A stretch of 64,000 nt of DNA. Origin: Streptomyces sp. H27-C3. GTDB lineage: Bacteria > Actinomycetota > Actinomycetes > Streptomycetales > Streptomycetaceae. The stretch lies in the NCBI RefSeq assembly GCF_030063415.1, contig NZ_JASITA010000042.1, positions 1 through 64,000 on the forward strand, given 5' to 3'. A program made the position numbers and the translations under genes. How positions within the stretch are numbered: position 1 is the stretch's first letter; each line of letters opens with the position of its first letter. The notes under the pieces were generated by a model, which searched no databases, had not been told where the DNA came from, and was given only the letters and a program-made list of their open reading frames with translations. This document shows positions 1 through 8,203 of the stretch, piece by piece.

Positions 1-1
1 C

Positions 2-154
2 CACGGCCACCGCTACGGCGACTTCGACTCCGACACGGAGAAGTCCGTGCGGAAATTCCAGAGTTGGGCGGCGGTGGCGGACCAGGTCGCGGCCGACACT
101 CCAGGAACGTACGGTCCAGCCACCAGGGAAGCGCTGGATCGCTGGACCTCTTGA
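2..154 (+). CDS. Peptidoglycan-binding domain protein, 3' end only
   Basis: The window opens inside this gene. The visible 50 residues read GHRYGDFDSDTEKSVRKFQ, then an Ala/Asp-rich stretch and GTYGPATREALDRW before the TGA at 152-154. This is the second half of a PG_binding_1 module, a three-helix wall-binding domain found at the C-terminus of many secreted actinobacterial hydrolases. The catalytic or N-terminal part lies outside the window, so the enzyme type cannot be given. No hairpin terminator is obvious after the stop. Confidence 0.75.
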   Translation, partial: HGHRYGDFDSDTEKSVRKFQSWAAVADQVAADTPGTYGPATREALDRWTS

Positions 155-400
155 AAGGCCGCGGACGAACGGCGAAGACATTCCAGCCTTCCACCCGCTC
201 GGGCTCCGTGTAAGACAGAGAAAGTGGACCGCGAGCGACAGAAGTTGATGCGCCCGGGATTTGGAAGAATCCTTGGTCGAAATTTCGGCAAAGTCATCGG
301 ATCCATTTGACAGATCCGAAACGGAGTGACGATGATCCGACCAAGATCAGACGGTAACTACTCAGGTGCTTGATTGCGCGTGAGTGGGTGGCAGCCCAGG
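155..400. other. Intergenic, no gene seen
   Basis: This stretch separates the wall-binding gene from the IS relic. The only open frames are antisense and without family resemblance. I see no RNA gene or clear promoter here. Confidence 0.5.
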
Positions 401-438
401 GGCGTTGCAAAGTCGCGCGATCTTGATAGGTGAGCTGG

Positions 439-494
439 TCAGGCGATGCCCAGGAGGTCGAGTGGGCGGGTGAAGGGCTCGTAGGAGGCGTGGC
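439..494 (-). pseudogene. ISAs1-family transposase, last 18 codons
   Basis: On the minus strand these bases read YEPFTRPLDLLGIA followed by a stop at 439-441. This matches the C-terminus of the ISAs1 transposase at 48868-50018 in this window, which ends YHPFTRPLDLLGVA. The match stops exactly where the IS6 terminal repeat begins at 495, so an IS6 insertion or an IS6-mediated deletion appears to have removed the rest of an older ISAs1 copy. The bases just downstream (about 400-430) have a similar style to the ISAs1 inverted repeat but are diverged. Confidence 0.7.
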
Positions 495-1356
495 GGCGTT
501 GTCAACTTGGCTGAAGGCGGTCTGATTGGCATGATCGTCGGGTTGGTCGTCGCCGTCGGAAGGGCCGCTCATGGAGACCTCGTACAGGGGTTTCCGGTAT
601 CCGCCGGAGGTCATCGCGCACTGTGTGTGGCTGTACCACCGCTTCCCGCTCAGTTTCCGTGAGGTGGAGGAGATGATGCTGGAGCGTGGCATCGTCGTCA
701 CCTATGAGACGGTCCGTCAGTGGGCGCGGAAGTTCGGCCGCGCCTACGCGGCCACCCTGCGCCGACGTCGGCCGCGGCCGGGCGGCAAGTGGCATCTGGA
801 CGAGGTGTTCCTCAAGATCAACGGTGAGCTGAAGTACCTGTGGCGAGCTGTCGACGCCGACGGCAACGTCCTGGACATCCTCGTGACCCACCGCCGGGAT
901 ACCGCTGCGGCCAGGCGTTTCTTCAGACAACTGATGAAGGGGACCGGGTCGATGCCCCGGGTGGTGGTCACCGGCAAGCTCCGCAGTTACAGGGCCGCGC
1001 TGCGGGAGGTGCTGCCGTCGGTCGAGCACCGCGCGTACAAGGGATTGAACAGCCGGGCGGAAAACTCGCACCAGCCCACCCGGCAACGCGAACGCGCCAT
1101 GAAGGGCTTCCGCTCCGTCGGATCAGCCCAGCGTTTCCTGGCCGCCTTCAGCCGGATCTCCCCATACTTCAGACCCCATCGACATCTCCTCACCGCCCCC
1201 GACCACCGCCGTGAGATGACCACCCGCTTCACCACCTGGAGGCAGGCCACCACCAGCACCGGCCTGCCCGCGGTCGCCTGAATCAGGCCCCGACCCGGGG
1301 CAGACACGTCCCCATCCAGACCACACCACCGCAGGCTCCAACAAGTTGACAACGCC
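495..1356. mobile_element. IS6-family insertion sequence
   Basis: The element is bounded by a 15-bp perfect inverted repeat, GGCGTTGTCAACTTG at 495-509 and its complement at 1342-1356, and holds one transposase gene. The 862-bp size fits the IS6 family. I see no 8-bp target duplication (flanks GGCGTGGC and CTCGGCCG), so the flanks have probably recombined, which is common for this replicative family. A second relic with the same terminal repeat lies at 45530-46224. Confidence 0.85.
571..1281 (+). CDS. IS6-family transposase, probably inactive
   Basis: This 236-residue protein has the IS6 hallmarks in order: SYRGFRYPPEVI near the start, the zinc/HTH-like N-terminal part, then the DDE domain with DEVFLKING (first Asp), RVVVTGKLRSY where the second Asp should be, and RAENSHQPTRQRERAMK with the Glu. 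In the family the middle motif is VVVTD(K/M)LRSY; here the Asp codon is GGC for Gly. The sister copy at 45530-46162 keeps the Asp. Loss of a catalytic carboxylate should abolish transposition. The length is normal and the reading frame is otherwise intact, so decay is recent or the change is a sequencing error. Confidence 0.88.
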   Translation: METSYRGFRYPPEVIAHCVWLYHRFPLSFREVEEMMLERGIVVTYETVRQWARKFGRAYAATLRRRRPRPGGKWHLDEVFLKINGELKYLWRAVDADGNVLDILVTHRRDTAAARRFFRQLMKGTGSMPRVVVTGKLRSYRAALREVLPSVEHRAYKGLNSRAENSHQPTRQRERAMKGFRSVGSAQRFLAAFSRISPYFRPHRHLLTAPDHRREMTTRFTTWRQATTSTGLPAVA

Positions 1357-1403
1357 CTCGGCCGGGTCCGAACAACCACTCCAGAAGGGAAAGCCCACAC
1401 ATC

Positions 1404-2351
1404 ATGCACACCCGCCCCCCTGTCTCCCGTCGTGCCGCACTCGCCACGCTGGCTGGGATCGCGGCCCTGCCGCTCTCCGGATGCACCGCCACCCCGGATG
1501 CCGCCTCCCCGACTACATCCGGTCCCACCCCAACCGCCTCCAAGACCTCCCCATCGGCGCCTGCCGATCCCCGCACGGAGCGGGCGTTCGGCGAACTGGA
1601 GCGGAAGTTCGACGCCAGGCTGGGGATCTACGCGCTCGACACCAGCAGCGGCCGGACCGTCACCCACCGGCCCGACGAACGCTTCGCCTACGCCTCCACC
1701 TGCAAGGCACTGCTCGCCGCCGCCGTGCTGGACAAGAACTCCCTCCGGCAGATCGACCGGCTCGTGCGCTACAGCCGCGACGATCTCATCAGCAACTCGC
1801 CTATCGCCGAGCGGCACGTCGCCACTGGACTGACCTTGCGTGAACTGTGCGACGCCGCCGTCCGCTACAGCGACAACGCCGCGGCCAACCTCCTTTTCCG
1901 CGAACTCGGCGGCCCCCGGGGCCTGCAGGACGCCCTGCGCGCGCTTGGTGACAACGTCACCCGCTGTGACCGCTACGAAGTCGCGCTCAGTGACGCGGTC
2001 CCCGGTGACCTCCGCGACACCAGCACACCCCGCGCCCTCGCCACCGATCTGCGCGCGTACGTGCTCGGCAGCACGCTCCCCGCGGACAAGCGCGCCGTGC
2101 TGACCGACTGGCTCAAGCGCAACACCACCGGCGACCACACCATCCGCGCCGGCGCCCCGGACGGCTGGCAGGTCGGAGACAAGACCGGCACGGGCGGCTA
2201 TGGCACCCGCAACGACATCGCCATCGTCTGGCCACCCGGCGCCGCGCCCATTGCCCTCGCCATCCTCTCCCGCCGCGACACCAAGGACGCCGAACGCGAC
2301 GACGCCCTCATCGCCCGCGCCGCCGAAATCACCCTCGACGCAGTTGCCTAG
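1404..2351 (+). CDS. Class A beta-lactamase, lipoprotein/Tat-type signal
   Basis: This 315-residue serine beta-lactamase would hydrolyse beta-lactams outside the membrane. The N-terminus has twin arginines (SRRAALATLAG) followed by the lipobox LSGC, then a Thr/Pro-rich linker of about 30 residues. Catalytic motifs are all present: S-x-x-K as STCK near residue 112, SDN in YSDNAA, the omega-loop Glu in RYEVALSDA, and KTG in DKTGTG. The residue three after the usual E166-x-x-L is Ser rather than Asn170, which is unusual and could affect deacylation. The gene starts 48 bp after the IS6 element, so the IS may supply or disturb its promoter. An AGAAGGGAAAG stretch could be the ribosome binding site. 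Confidence 0.92.
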   Translation: MHTRPPVSRRAALATLAGIAALPLSGCTATPDAASPTTSGPTPTASKTSPSAPADPRTERAFGELERKFDARLGIYALDTSSGRTVTHRPDERFAYASTCKALLAAAVLDKNSLRQIDRLVRYSRDDLISNSPIAERHVATGLTLRELCDAAVRYSDNAAANLLFRELGGPRGLQDALRALGDNVTRCDRYEVALSDAVPGDLRDTSTPRALATDLRAYVLGSTLPADKRAVLTDWLKRNTTGDHTIRAGAPDGWQVGDKTGTGGYGTRNDIAIVWPPGAAPIALAILSRRDTKDAERDDALIARAAEITLDAVA

Positions 2352-2462
2352 TACTGCAACCGTGTTTGGCGTGACGGTGGTTCAGGTCAGGGGTTGTGGC
2401 CTCGTCGTTTGTAGTGGCTGATGCGTGCCCGGTGTTGTCCTTGTTTGGTGGGAGGCTGAGAT

Positions 2463-2655
2463 ATGACTCCGTGTCTGTCAGGCCGCGCTGCCACCCGCGC
2501 TCTGCGAACTAAGTTCGATCAGATCCTGCCGCACTTCGATGAGCGTCGCCGCCGGTTGTACCTGGCCAGTGAGGCGACGGCCCTCGGCCATGGCGGGATC
2601 GTCCGGGTCGCAACCGCCTCTGGCACCAGCACTGCCACCATCGCGCGAGGTATTG
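2463..2655 (+). pseudogene. ISAzo13-family transposase, N-terminal fragment
   Basis: The first 64 codons read like the ISAzo13 N-terminus: ALRTKFDQILPHFDERRRR, LYLASEATALGHGGI, then TATIARGIAE. After about 2655 the resemblance ends abruptly and a resolvase tail begins in another frame. No other part of the element is present. Confidence 0.7.
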
Positions 2656-2803
2656 CCGAAAGCCCGCGCTCGACCCCGACCAGGCCCGCGAGCTGTGTGA
2701 GCGGGCCGCCGCCGGCGAGCGCAAGTCCGCACTGGCCGCGGAGTTCGGCATCAGCCGCGAAACCGTGTACAGCTACCTGCGGGCCGCGGGCGCCGCGGGC
2801 TGA
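2655..2803 (+). pseudogene. Serine recombinase (resolvase) C-terminal HTH fragment
   Basis: In the frame ending with the TGA at 2801-2803 the sequence reads LDPDQARELCERAAAGERKS then ALAAEFGISRETVYSYLRAA, the DNA-binding HTH tail of Hin/resolvase-type serine recombinases. The catalytic domain is absent. It is joined directly to the ISAzo13 fragment upstream, so this is a rearrangement scar. The next gene, on the other strand, is also truncated at this side. Confidence 0.7.
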
Positions 2804-2870
2804 GCCGGCCGCTGTGGTGGCGCCAAGGAAAATGACCATGGGATCCAAGATCCCCGGCAGAGTCGCTCAG

Positions 2871-4562
2871 TCAGTGTCGGGTGTCGAGCTGGTCGATGGG
2901 CTGGCGTACGGCCCGGTCCGTCAGCAGCCGTCGGTAGGCGTCGACGACGGCCGAGTCCTCGGACCAGACCGGCCACATGCGCAGGTAGGTGCTCTGGTTC
3001 GTGCCGAGTTGCGTCTGTCGGCCGTCGATGTCGTGCAGGCAGTAGCTGTCCGACGCCGGGTCGCGGACCAGCAGGCCTCGCGGGCGCTGTTCGTACTCCA
3101 CTTCCCAGACCAGGTTGCGGCACATCGGACCGGCGACCGGATCGTCGAACCAGCGCTCGCGCCACTGGGGCAACGTCATCGAAGCCCAATCCTTCCACAG
3201 GTACAGGAGCTCGGCGCGCTCTTCGTCGATCCAGGCACCGAGGTCCGCGCGATGACGGTGGAGCGCGGCGTAGCGCTCCGGTTGACGTGTGCGGACCGCC
3301 TGCTCGATCTCTGCCCGGTCCCGTGGGGCACAGCCGTCGGCGTCACGGAACTCCACTGCGGCCTGTCCGTGCGGCAGCACCGTGAATACGGCGGTGAACT
3401 CAGCGTCCGACACGGGGGCAAGGCCGCCGGACCGGCTGGCTCGGATCGCCGCGAGGGCACTGCGGGCGAAACCCAGGACCCGCTGCCGGTCCTGCTCCTG
3501 GCAGGGGGCAGGGGATCGGGGCGGGAGGGTGCCGTCGCCGGCGGCGAGGGCCGAGAGCGCGGCGTAGGCGGCCCGGACCAGATCGGGCTCGGCGGCGAGG
3601 GACCCGAGGTCCGACGTCCCGTTCGACGCGAGAGAGGGCAGGGCGCCGCCGAGTCGGCGGACGATGGCGCCCAGCAGCCGGATCGGCCGGGGCTCGCCCG
3701 CTATGCAGGCCATCCACGCCGCGCCCATCGCGATGCGGGCACCGGTGTCGTCCAGCGGGGCTGGTCCCGGGCACCAGTAGCCCCTGGTAGTGGCGTCCAC
3801 AGGCGGGGCCAGCAGGGCGTTGAGCACCTTGTCCACGGCGTAGATCGGGCGGATCAGCTTGGCCGCGCGCCGTAACCACTGAGCCGACGGACGCACGTTC
3901 CCGACGGCCGCGCAGTGTTCGATCAGGTCCACCACGCCGTCGCCGAACATGCCCAGGGACAGCATGGCGCGGGCGTAGCGCGCGTAGGGCAGCAGCGGGG
4001 AGAGCAACCGGTCCGCCGTGGCCACCTGGCGCGGACCGTCCGCACCGGCCAGCAAGACCGCGGCCTGCCCGACGAGGGCCGCGTCGTACCCCGTTCGCTC
4101 GGTCGCCGCGCTCAGGGCCCAGCACAGCTTGCTGTGCAGGGACCGCACCCCGTCCGCGGTCAGCTCGCGGGCGGCTGCCAGGGGCAGACGAAGGGGGGCC
4201 CAGTGCTCCCCCGCATCGGGTACATCCGCGCACAGGGCACGGGAGAAGAGACGGTCGACGTCCTCGGGCTCCCACGCGCACGCGTGGATGAACAAGGGCT
4301 CCCACAGCAGTCGCTCAACGGGTCCGAGTCCTGGCGCGCAATGCAGGATGCGCGCGAGCGCGCGCCGCTCGGCCGGGGCGAGTTCCGCAACCAGCTGCGC
4401 GCACCGGCTGGCGTCCCGGTCGAACGGTTCCGCGCCCTCCTGGTCCTGGCGGAGCGCGGCGCGCACCCGGGCCTCGGTCTCAGGTGCGAGCGGGGGCGCA
4501 AAGTAGGTGTCTCCGTCGAGCCAGGACGGTCTTTCGCCGCTGTGCTGAGCGTCACTCGTCAT
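2871..4562 (-). CDS. DUF4132-like protein, C-terminus lost
   Basis: The 563-residue product is Ala/Leu/Arg-rich and helical with no signal or membrane segment. Its C-terminal part (WFDDPVAGPMCRNLVWEVE, LLVRDPASDSYCLHDIDG, then RRLLTDRAVRQPIDQ) follows the order seen at the start of the DUF4132 domain in large WGR/MolR-type proteins. Those proteins continue for 100-200 residues beyond this point; here the protein ends LDTRH next to the resolvase scar at 2803, so the domain is cut. The function of DUF4132 proteins is not settled. I chose the ATG at 4562 (MTSDAQHSGE) rather than an in-frame GTG 60 bp upstream because the extra residues have no family-like character. Confidence 0.7.
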   Translation of the reverse strand: MTSDAQHSGERPSWLDGDTYFAPPLAPETEARVRAALRQDQEGAEPFDRDASRCAQLVAELAPAERRALARILHCAPGLGPVERLLWEPLFIHACAWEPEDVDRLFSRALCADVPDAGEHWAPLRLPLAAARELTADGVRSLHSKLCWALSAATERTGYDAALVGQAAVLLAGADGPRQVATADRLLSPLLPYARYARAMLSLGMFGDGVVDLIEHCAAVGNVRPSAQWLRRAAKLIRPIYAVDKVLNALLAPPVDATTRGYWCPGPAPLDDTGARIAMGAAWMACIAGEPRPIRLLGAIVRRLGGALPSLASNGTSDLGSLAAEPDLVRAAYAALSALAAGDGTLPPRSPAPCQEQDRQRVLGFARSALAAIRASRSGGLAPVSDAEFTAVFTVLPHGQAAVEFRDADGCAPRDRAEIEQAVRTRQPERYAALHRHRADLGAWIDEERAELLYLWKDWASMTLPQWRERWFDDPVAGPMCRNLVWEVEYEQRPRGLLVRDPASDSYCLHDIDGRQTQLGTNQSTYLRMWPVWSEDSAVVDAYRRLLTDRAVRQPIDQLDTRH

Positions 4563-4909
4563 GCGTCCCCCGGACCTCGTCGACGTCGATCCCCGCTGCT
4601 GCGCACCCACACCCTCAACCACGCACGCGCGGCCCCAGCGGTTCTCGGTTCTGCCGCCCGGTGGCGTCCTTGAACGCGGACCTGTTCGAAGGGCGGCGGG
4701 ACTTCCTCACCACCGCGCGCGTCTTGGCCCCGGCCGCTTACCCGCAGGACGCACGCAGTCCACCGATTGGCCCGCTAGCCGATCTTGCCCATGTAACGAC
4801 CGGTAGATGAGCAAGATCGGTGAAGGGGCGCGGCCCCGGTGCCCGGGACGGGTCCCGCCCCGCCAGACGCGTACGTGAGCGATGAACGGGCGGCCCCCTA
4901 CCGAGCCTT
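4563..4909. other. Intergenic with one hairpin
   Basis: No gene is visible between the DUF4132 start and the inverted-repeat unit. The only structure I see is a 10-bp inverted repeat, CCGATCTTGC at 4779-4788 and GCAAGATCGG at 4811-4820 with a 22-base loop. There is no T-run, so it is not a good terminator and may be the remains of an element end. Confidence 0.45.
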
Positions 4910-5120
4910 TGTGACTGAGCGGCCGATCTGGCCCTTTAGCGCTTGAATTGGCCCGGCTGAGCGTGGTGGTTGGCCCGTGCGAGCTCAGTCCTGACTGGGG
5001 CGCGGCAGCGTCGCTGTCATCGAGGAGCGTGCTGCCGGAGCAACTGTAGGAATCGGTCGTCAATCGCAGGCTCAACGAGGCGGCTGCAACCGCTGGCTTC
5101 GGCAGCTTGTCCTCATAGTC

Positions 5121-6374
5121 ATGACAGCCAACCGAAGGCCGCAGTCCGCCCCGAATGATCGCGAGTTACGGCTGTGGAAGGTCGGCCGGGTGCTGGCCCT
5201 GGCTTTCGCTGCCGCAGTCCTGGTCGCGGGCGGCATCTTCTACGGGCTGGTAGTGCTGCTGGACTTCGAGGAGGTCGACAGCACCGCCAAGCTCGACGCC
5301 GACACGCTCTTCGACCTGGTGAAGCTCTCCTTCGGGGTGGTCGCCGGGGCCGGTGCGCTCGTCGCCTTGGTCGTCGCCTTGGTCGTCGCCTACCGCCGCC
5401 AGCGCGTCGATGAGGCCGGCGCCCATCGCGAAGCCACCCGCCTGCACGCCGAGCGTTTCTCCCAAGCCGTCGACAAACTCGGATCCGACTCACCCGCAGT
5501 CCGGCTCGGTGGCGTCCACGCCCTGGCCGGCCTTGCAGACGACGCACCCACACAAGACCTGCGCCAGACTTGCATCGACGTCCTGTGCGCCTATCTCCGA
5601 TTGCCCTTCGCTCCCGACCCCGGCGACATGCCCGACGGCACTTCACCCACCGACGAACGCCGCGAAGCCCACCAGGACAAGAAGGACCGGTACCGCGCAC
5701 TGCGCGAGATCCAGCACACGATCTTGCGCCTTGTCGGAGACCACTACCGCATCGCCGAGGGCCTTCACCGCTCCTGGCAAGGCTGCAACCTCGATCTCAC
5801 CGGGGTCATCATCGACGCTGATATGGACTTTTGCGGCGCGAGGTTCTCCGGCGGCACGGTGGACTTCCGCGGCGCGACGTTCACCGGCGGCGAGGTGGAC
5901 TTCGGCGGCGCGAGCCTCTCCGGCGGCACGGTGGACTTCCGCGGCGCGACGTTCACCGGCGGCACGGTGTACTTCGGCGACGCGAGGTTTTCCGGCGGCA
6001 CGGTGGACTTCCGCGACGCTTGGTTCACCGGCGGCACGGTGGACTTCCGCGACGCGACGTTCACCGGCGGCACGGTGGCCTTCGACCGCGCAAAGTTCTC
6101 CGGCGGCACGGTGGACTTCCGCGACGCTTGGTTCTCCGGCGGCACCGTGGACTTCGACCGCGCGAGGTTCTCCGGCGGCACGGTGTACTTCGGCGACGCG
6201 AGGTTCTCCGGCGGCACGATGTACTTCGGCGACGCGACGTTCACCGGCGGCACAGTGGACTTCCGCGCGACCGCGGGTCCACCCCCTCAGGGGCTTCTTG
6301 CCGCCATCGGCGCTCCCCCTGCCGCGACGGTCCTCCTTCCTGCAGCTTGGCTGACCTGGGACAGCCAAGTCTGA
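5121..6374 (+). CDS. Membrane-anchored pentapeptide-repeat protein
   Basis: This 417-residue protein has two transmembrane helices near the N-terminus (about residues 24-46 and 70-90), a helical linker with AERFSQAVDKLGSDSPAVRLGGVHALAGLA that is typical of Streptomyces pentapeptide proteins, and from about residue 225 a right-handed beta-helix made of regular decads such as FSGGTVDFRGATFTGGTVDF. The family A(D/N)LxX solenoid is a scaffold and its partner is unknown; some family members bind gyrase, but nothing here shows that. The repeats are nearly identical at DNA level, so they expanded recently. The gene is alone inside 68-bp inverted repeats. The start lacks a strong Shine-Dalgarno sequence. 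Confidence 0.85.
   Translation: MTANRRPQSAPNDRELRLWKVGRVLALAFAAAVLVAGGIFYGLVVLLDFEEVDSTAKLDADTLFDLVKLSFGVVAGAGALVALVVALVVAYRRQRVDEAGAHREATRLHAERFSQAVDKLGSDSPAVRLGGVHALAGLADDAPTQDLRQTCIDVLCAYLRLPFAPDPGDMPDGTSPTDERREAHQDKKDRYRALREIQHTILRLVGDHYRIAEGLHRSWQGCNLDLTGVIIDADMDFCGARFSGGTVDFRGATFTGGEVDFGGASLSGGTVDFRGATFTGGTVYFGDARFSGGTVDFRDAWFTGGTVDFRDATFTGGTVAFDRAKFSGGTVDFRDAWFSGGTVDFDRARFSGGTVYFGDARFSGGTMYFGDATFTGGTVDFRATAGPPPQGLLAAIGAPPAATVLLPAAWLTWDSQV
5836..6270 (+). repeat. Tandem 30-bp coding repeats
   Basis: About fourteen head-to-tail 30-bp units encode the decads of the pentapeptide protein. Each unit carries a near-constant CCGGCGGCACGGTGGACTTC core with changes in the flanking codons (GAC/GGC, GCG AGG / GCG ACG). 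There are no unique spacers, so this is not a CRISPR array. Slippage between units would change the length of the beta-helix. Confidence 0.85.
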
Positions 6375-6463
6375 CGCTTTGCCACTGACACCCTGCGGGC
6401 CAACCACCACGCTCAGCCGGGCCAACTCAAGCGCTAAAGGGCCAGATCGGCCGCTCAGTCACA

Positions 6464-6751
6464 CCCCGCCGCCGCACCATCACGATGACGCCATCTATCG
6501 TCGAAGATTTCGCGCCATCAAGCCATGAAAGTCACACCCGCAAGGCCGCCGACGGCGACCTGGGCGAGCTGCCTGCCCTGACCCGGCCCGCACGGCCTTC
6601 CGACGGCCCGCAGGCGACGGTCACGCTCCTGTCCGACTGGAGACTGTCTCATCTTCCGCCCGACGACCGGCCACTGCCATCGGTGGCCCAATACGACCAG
6701 CTCCTGCACCGCAACAGCCGACCCGCCGAAAGTGAGAAAGAGGGATCATGA
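6464..6751 (+). pseudogene. istA: IstA (IS21 transposase), C-terminal remnant
   Basis: The open stretch ending at 6749-6751 reads RLSHLPPDDRPLPSVAQYDQLL, which fits the end of IS21-family IstA. Its TGA overlaps the istB start in the usual ATGA arrangement. Everything upstream (the HTH and DDE core) is replaced by the 68-bp inverted repeat ending at 6463. Without it the IS21 cannot move by itself. Confidence 0.7.
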
Positions 6752-7539
6752 GCCCACGCAAGCGCGGACTGACCGAAGAAGCCGCCACCGCCTCGATCGA
6801 CCAGGCATGCCGCATGCTCAGGCTGCCGTCCATCCGTCAGCAGTTTCCCGAACTCTCGGACGGCGCCGCCCGAGACCAGATGTCCTATCGGGCCTTCCTC
6901 GCCGAACTGCTGATGACCGAATGCGACGACCGGGCCCGTCGCCGCTCCGAACGTCGGATCAAGGCTGCCGCTTTCCCCCGGGAAAAGAGCCTTCGTGCTT
7001 TCGATTTCGAGGCCAATCCGAACGTTGACCCAGCCACCGTCAACACGCTCGCCACCTGCGACTGGGTCAAGAAGAGCGAGCCACTCTGCCTGATCGGCGA
7101 CTCCGGCACCGGCAAATCGCATCTGCTGATCGCGCTGGGCACCGAGGCCGCGATGAACGGCTTCCGGGTCCGCTATGTGCTGGCCACCAAACTCGTGAAC
7201 GAGCTGGTCGAAGCAGCGGACGAGAAGCAGCTGTCGAAGACGATCGCCCGCTACGGCCGTGTCGATCTTTTATGCATCGATGAGCTCGGCTACATGGAAC
7301 TCGACCGGCGTGCAGCCGAGTTGCTCTTCCAGGTTCTGACCGAACGTGAGGAGAAGAACAGCGTGGCCATCGCCTCCAACGAGTCGTTTTCGGGCTGGAC
7401 GAAGACGTTCACGGATCCACGGCTCTGCGCGGCCATCGTCGACCGGCTGACCTTCAACGGCGCGATTATCGAGACCGGCACCGAGTCTTACCGCCTCGCC
7501 CACACCAAAGCCCAGGCCGAACGAGCTGCCGCCGGCTGA
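6748..7539 (+). CDS. istB: IS21-family helper ATPase IstB
   Basis: This 263-residue AAA+ protein is the transposition helper of IS21. Walker A is GDSGTGKSH near residue 116, Walker B is VDLLCIDELGY near residue 169, and the conserved ASNESFSGW and IVDRLTFNGAIIETGTESYR motifs near the C-terminus are all present. IstB normally loads the IstA transposase on target DNA. The gene is full length, but its istA partner is only a remnant, so it is an orphan. No downstream IS end is obvious before the DinB gene at 7591. Confidence 0.93.
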   Translation: MSPRKRGLTEEAATASIDQACRMLRLPSIRQQFPELSDGAARDQMSYRAFLAELLMTECDDRARRRSERRIKAAAFPREKSLRAFDFEANPNVDPATVNTLATCDWVKKSEPLCLIGDSGTGKSHLLIALGTEAAMNGFRVRYVLATKLVNELVEAADEKQLSKTIARYGRVDLLCIDELGYMELDRRAAELLFQVLTEREEKNSVAIASNESFSGWTKTFTDPRLCAAIVDRLTFNGAIIETGTESYRLAHTKAQAERAAAG

Positions 7540-7590
7540 ACGCGGTTGGAACGGCCGCTTACGCGGTCGTTCCAACCGCCCATCCGTATC

Positions 7591-8118
7591 TCAGGCCCCG
7601 GCGACTCCGTCGATGCGCTCTCGGATCAGGTCGGCATGGCCATTGTGACGTGCGTACTCCTCGATCATGTGAACGATGATCCAGCGCAGCGAGACCCCTC
7701 CATCACCTACCTGGCTGGCTTCCTGCTCGGACAGATGACCGGAGTCGTGCAGTGATGCGGCTGCGATGAGCTCACGCCCCCGAGCGACCTCCGCCTGCCA
7801 GACCGCCATGGCCTCGTCGAGTCCTCGGTCCTCCTCAAGTGCAAAGCCGTCGACGTTGCTTTCCTCGAAGACTGCGGGCGTGTCCTGGCCTGCGAACACG
7901 CGCTGGAACCAGTTGCGCTCTACTACGGCCATGTGCTGGACGAGGCCCAGCAGCGTCATCGACGACGGCGCAGCCGAGGCCAGCCGTAATTGATCATCTT
8001 TGAGGCCCGAGCACTTCATGACGAGAGTGGCACGGTGAAAGTCGAGCCACGCTTCCAGCATGGCGCGCTCATCAGCATGCGCGGGTGGGATAGGGCGTCC
8101 ATCCGGTGTCGTAGTCAT
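7591..8118 (-). CDS. DinB/DUF664 family protein
   Basis: The 175-residue protein follows the DUF664 (DinB-like four-helix bundle) pattern: DERAMLEAWLDFHRATLVMK at the start, SSMTLLGLVQHMAVVERNWF with the first metal-type His, and SLRWIIVHMIEEYARHNGHAD with the second and third His near the C-terminus. Members are small soluble proteins, some acting as mycothiol- or bacillithiol-dependent transferases. I chose the ATG at 8118 (MTTTPDGRPIP); an upstream extension has no conserved character. It stands alone between IS remnants. Confidence 0.87.
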   Translation of the reverse strand: MTTTPDGRPIPPAHADERAMLEAWLDFHRATLVMKCSGLKDDQLRLASAAPSSMTLLGLVQHMAVVERNWFQRVFAGQDTPAVFEESNVDGFALEEDRGLDEAMAVWQAEVARGRELIAAASLHDSGHLSEQEASQVGDGGVSLRWIIVHMIEEYARHNGHADLIRERIDGVAGA

Positions 8119-8203
8119 GACCGCACCCTGGCACACACCGCCATGGCCTACGCGGGCCTTCGCTGGCGACGAACACGCGCGATCCCAAAGCGGCTCAGTG
8201 ACA

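Larger units (their letters stand above)
4910..6463. mobile_element. Pentapeptide-gene unit with 68-bp inverted repeats
   Basis: Bases 4910-4977 and 6396-6463 are inverted copies of each other over 68 bp with one mismatch (CTTGAATTGG against CTTGAGTTGG). The outer ends read TGTGACTGAGCGGCCGATCT. The 1554-bp unit holds a single gene, 5121-6374, encoding a pentapeptide-repeat membrane protein and no transposase. On its right it abuts a decapitated IS21 istA gene, so it behaves like a cassette or non-autonomous transposon that landed in or recombined with the IS21. No target duplication is evident. Confidence 0.75.

Noticed and set aside
4779..4820. Terminator for the DUF4132 gene
   Set aside because: The hairpin lies upstream of that gene (its start is at 4562 on the minus strand), has a 22-base loop and no T-run.
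5836..6270. CRISPR-like regular repeats
   Set aside because: The 30-bp units are contiguous without spacers and encode pentapeptide decads.
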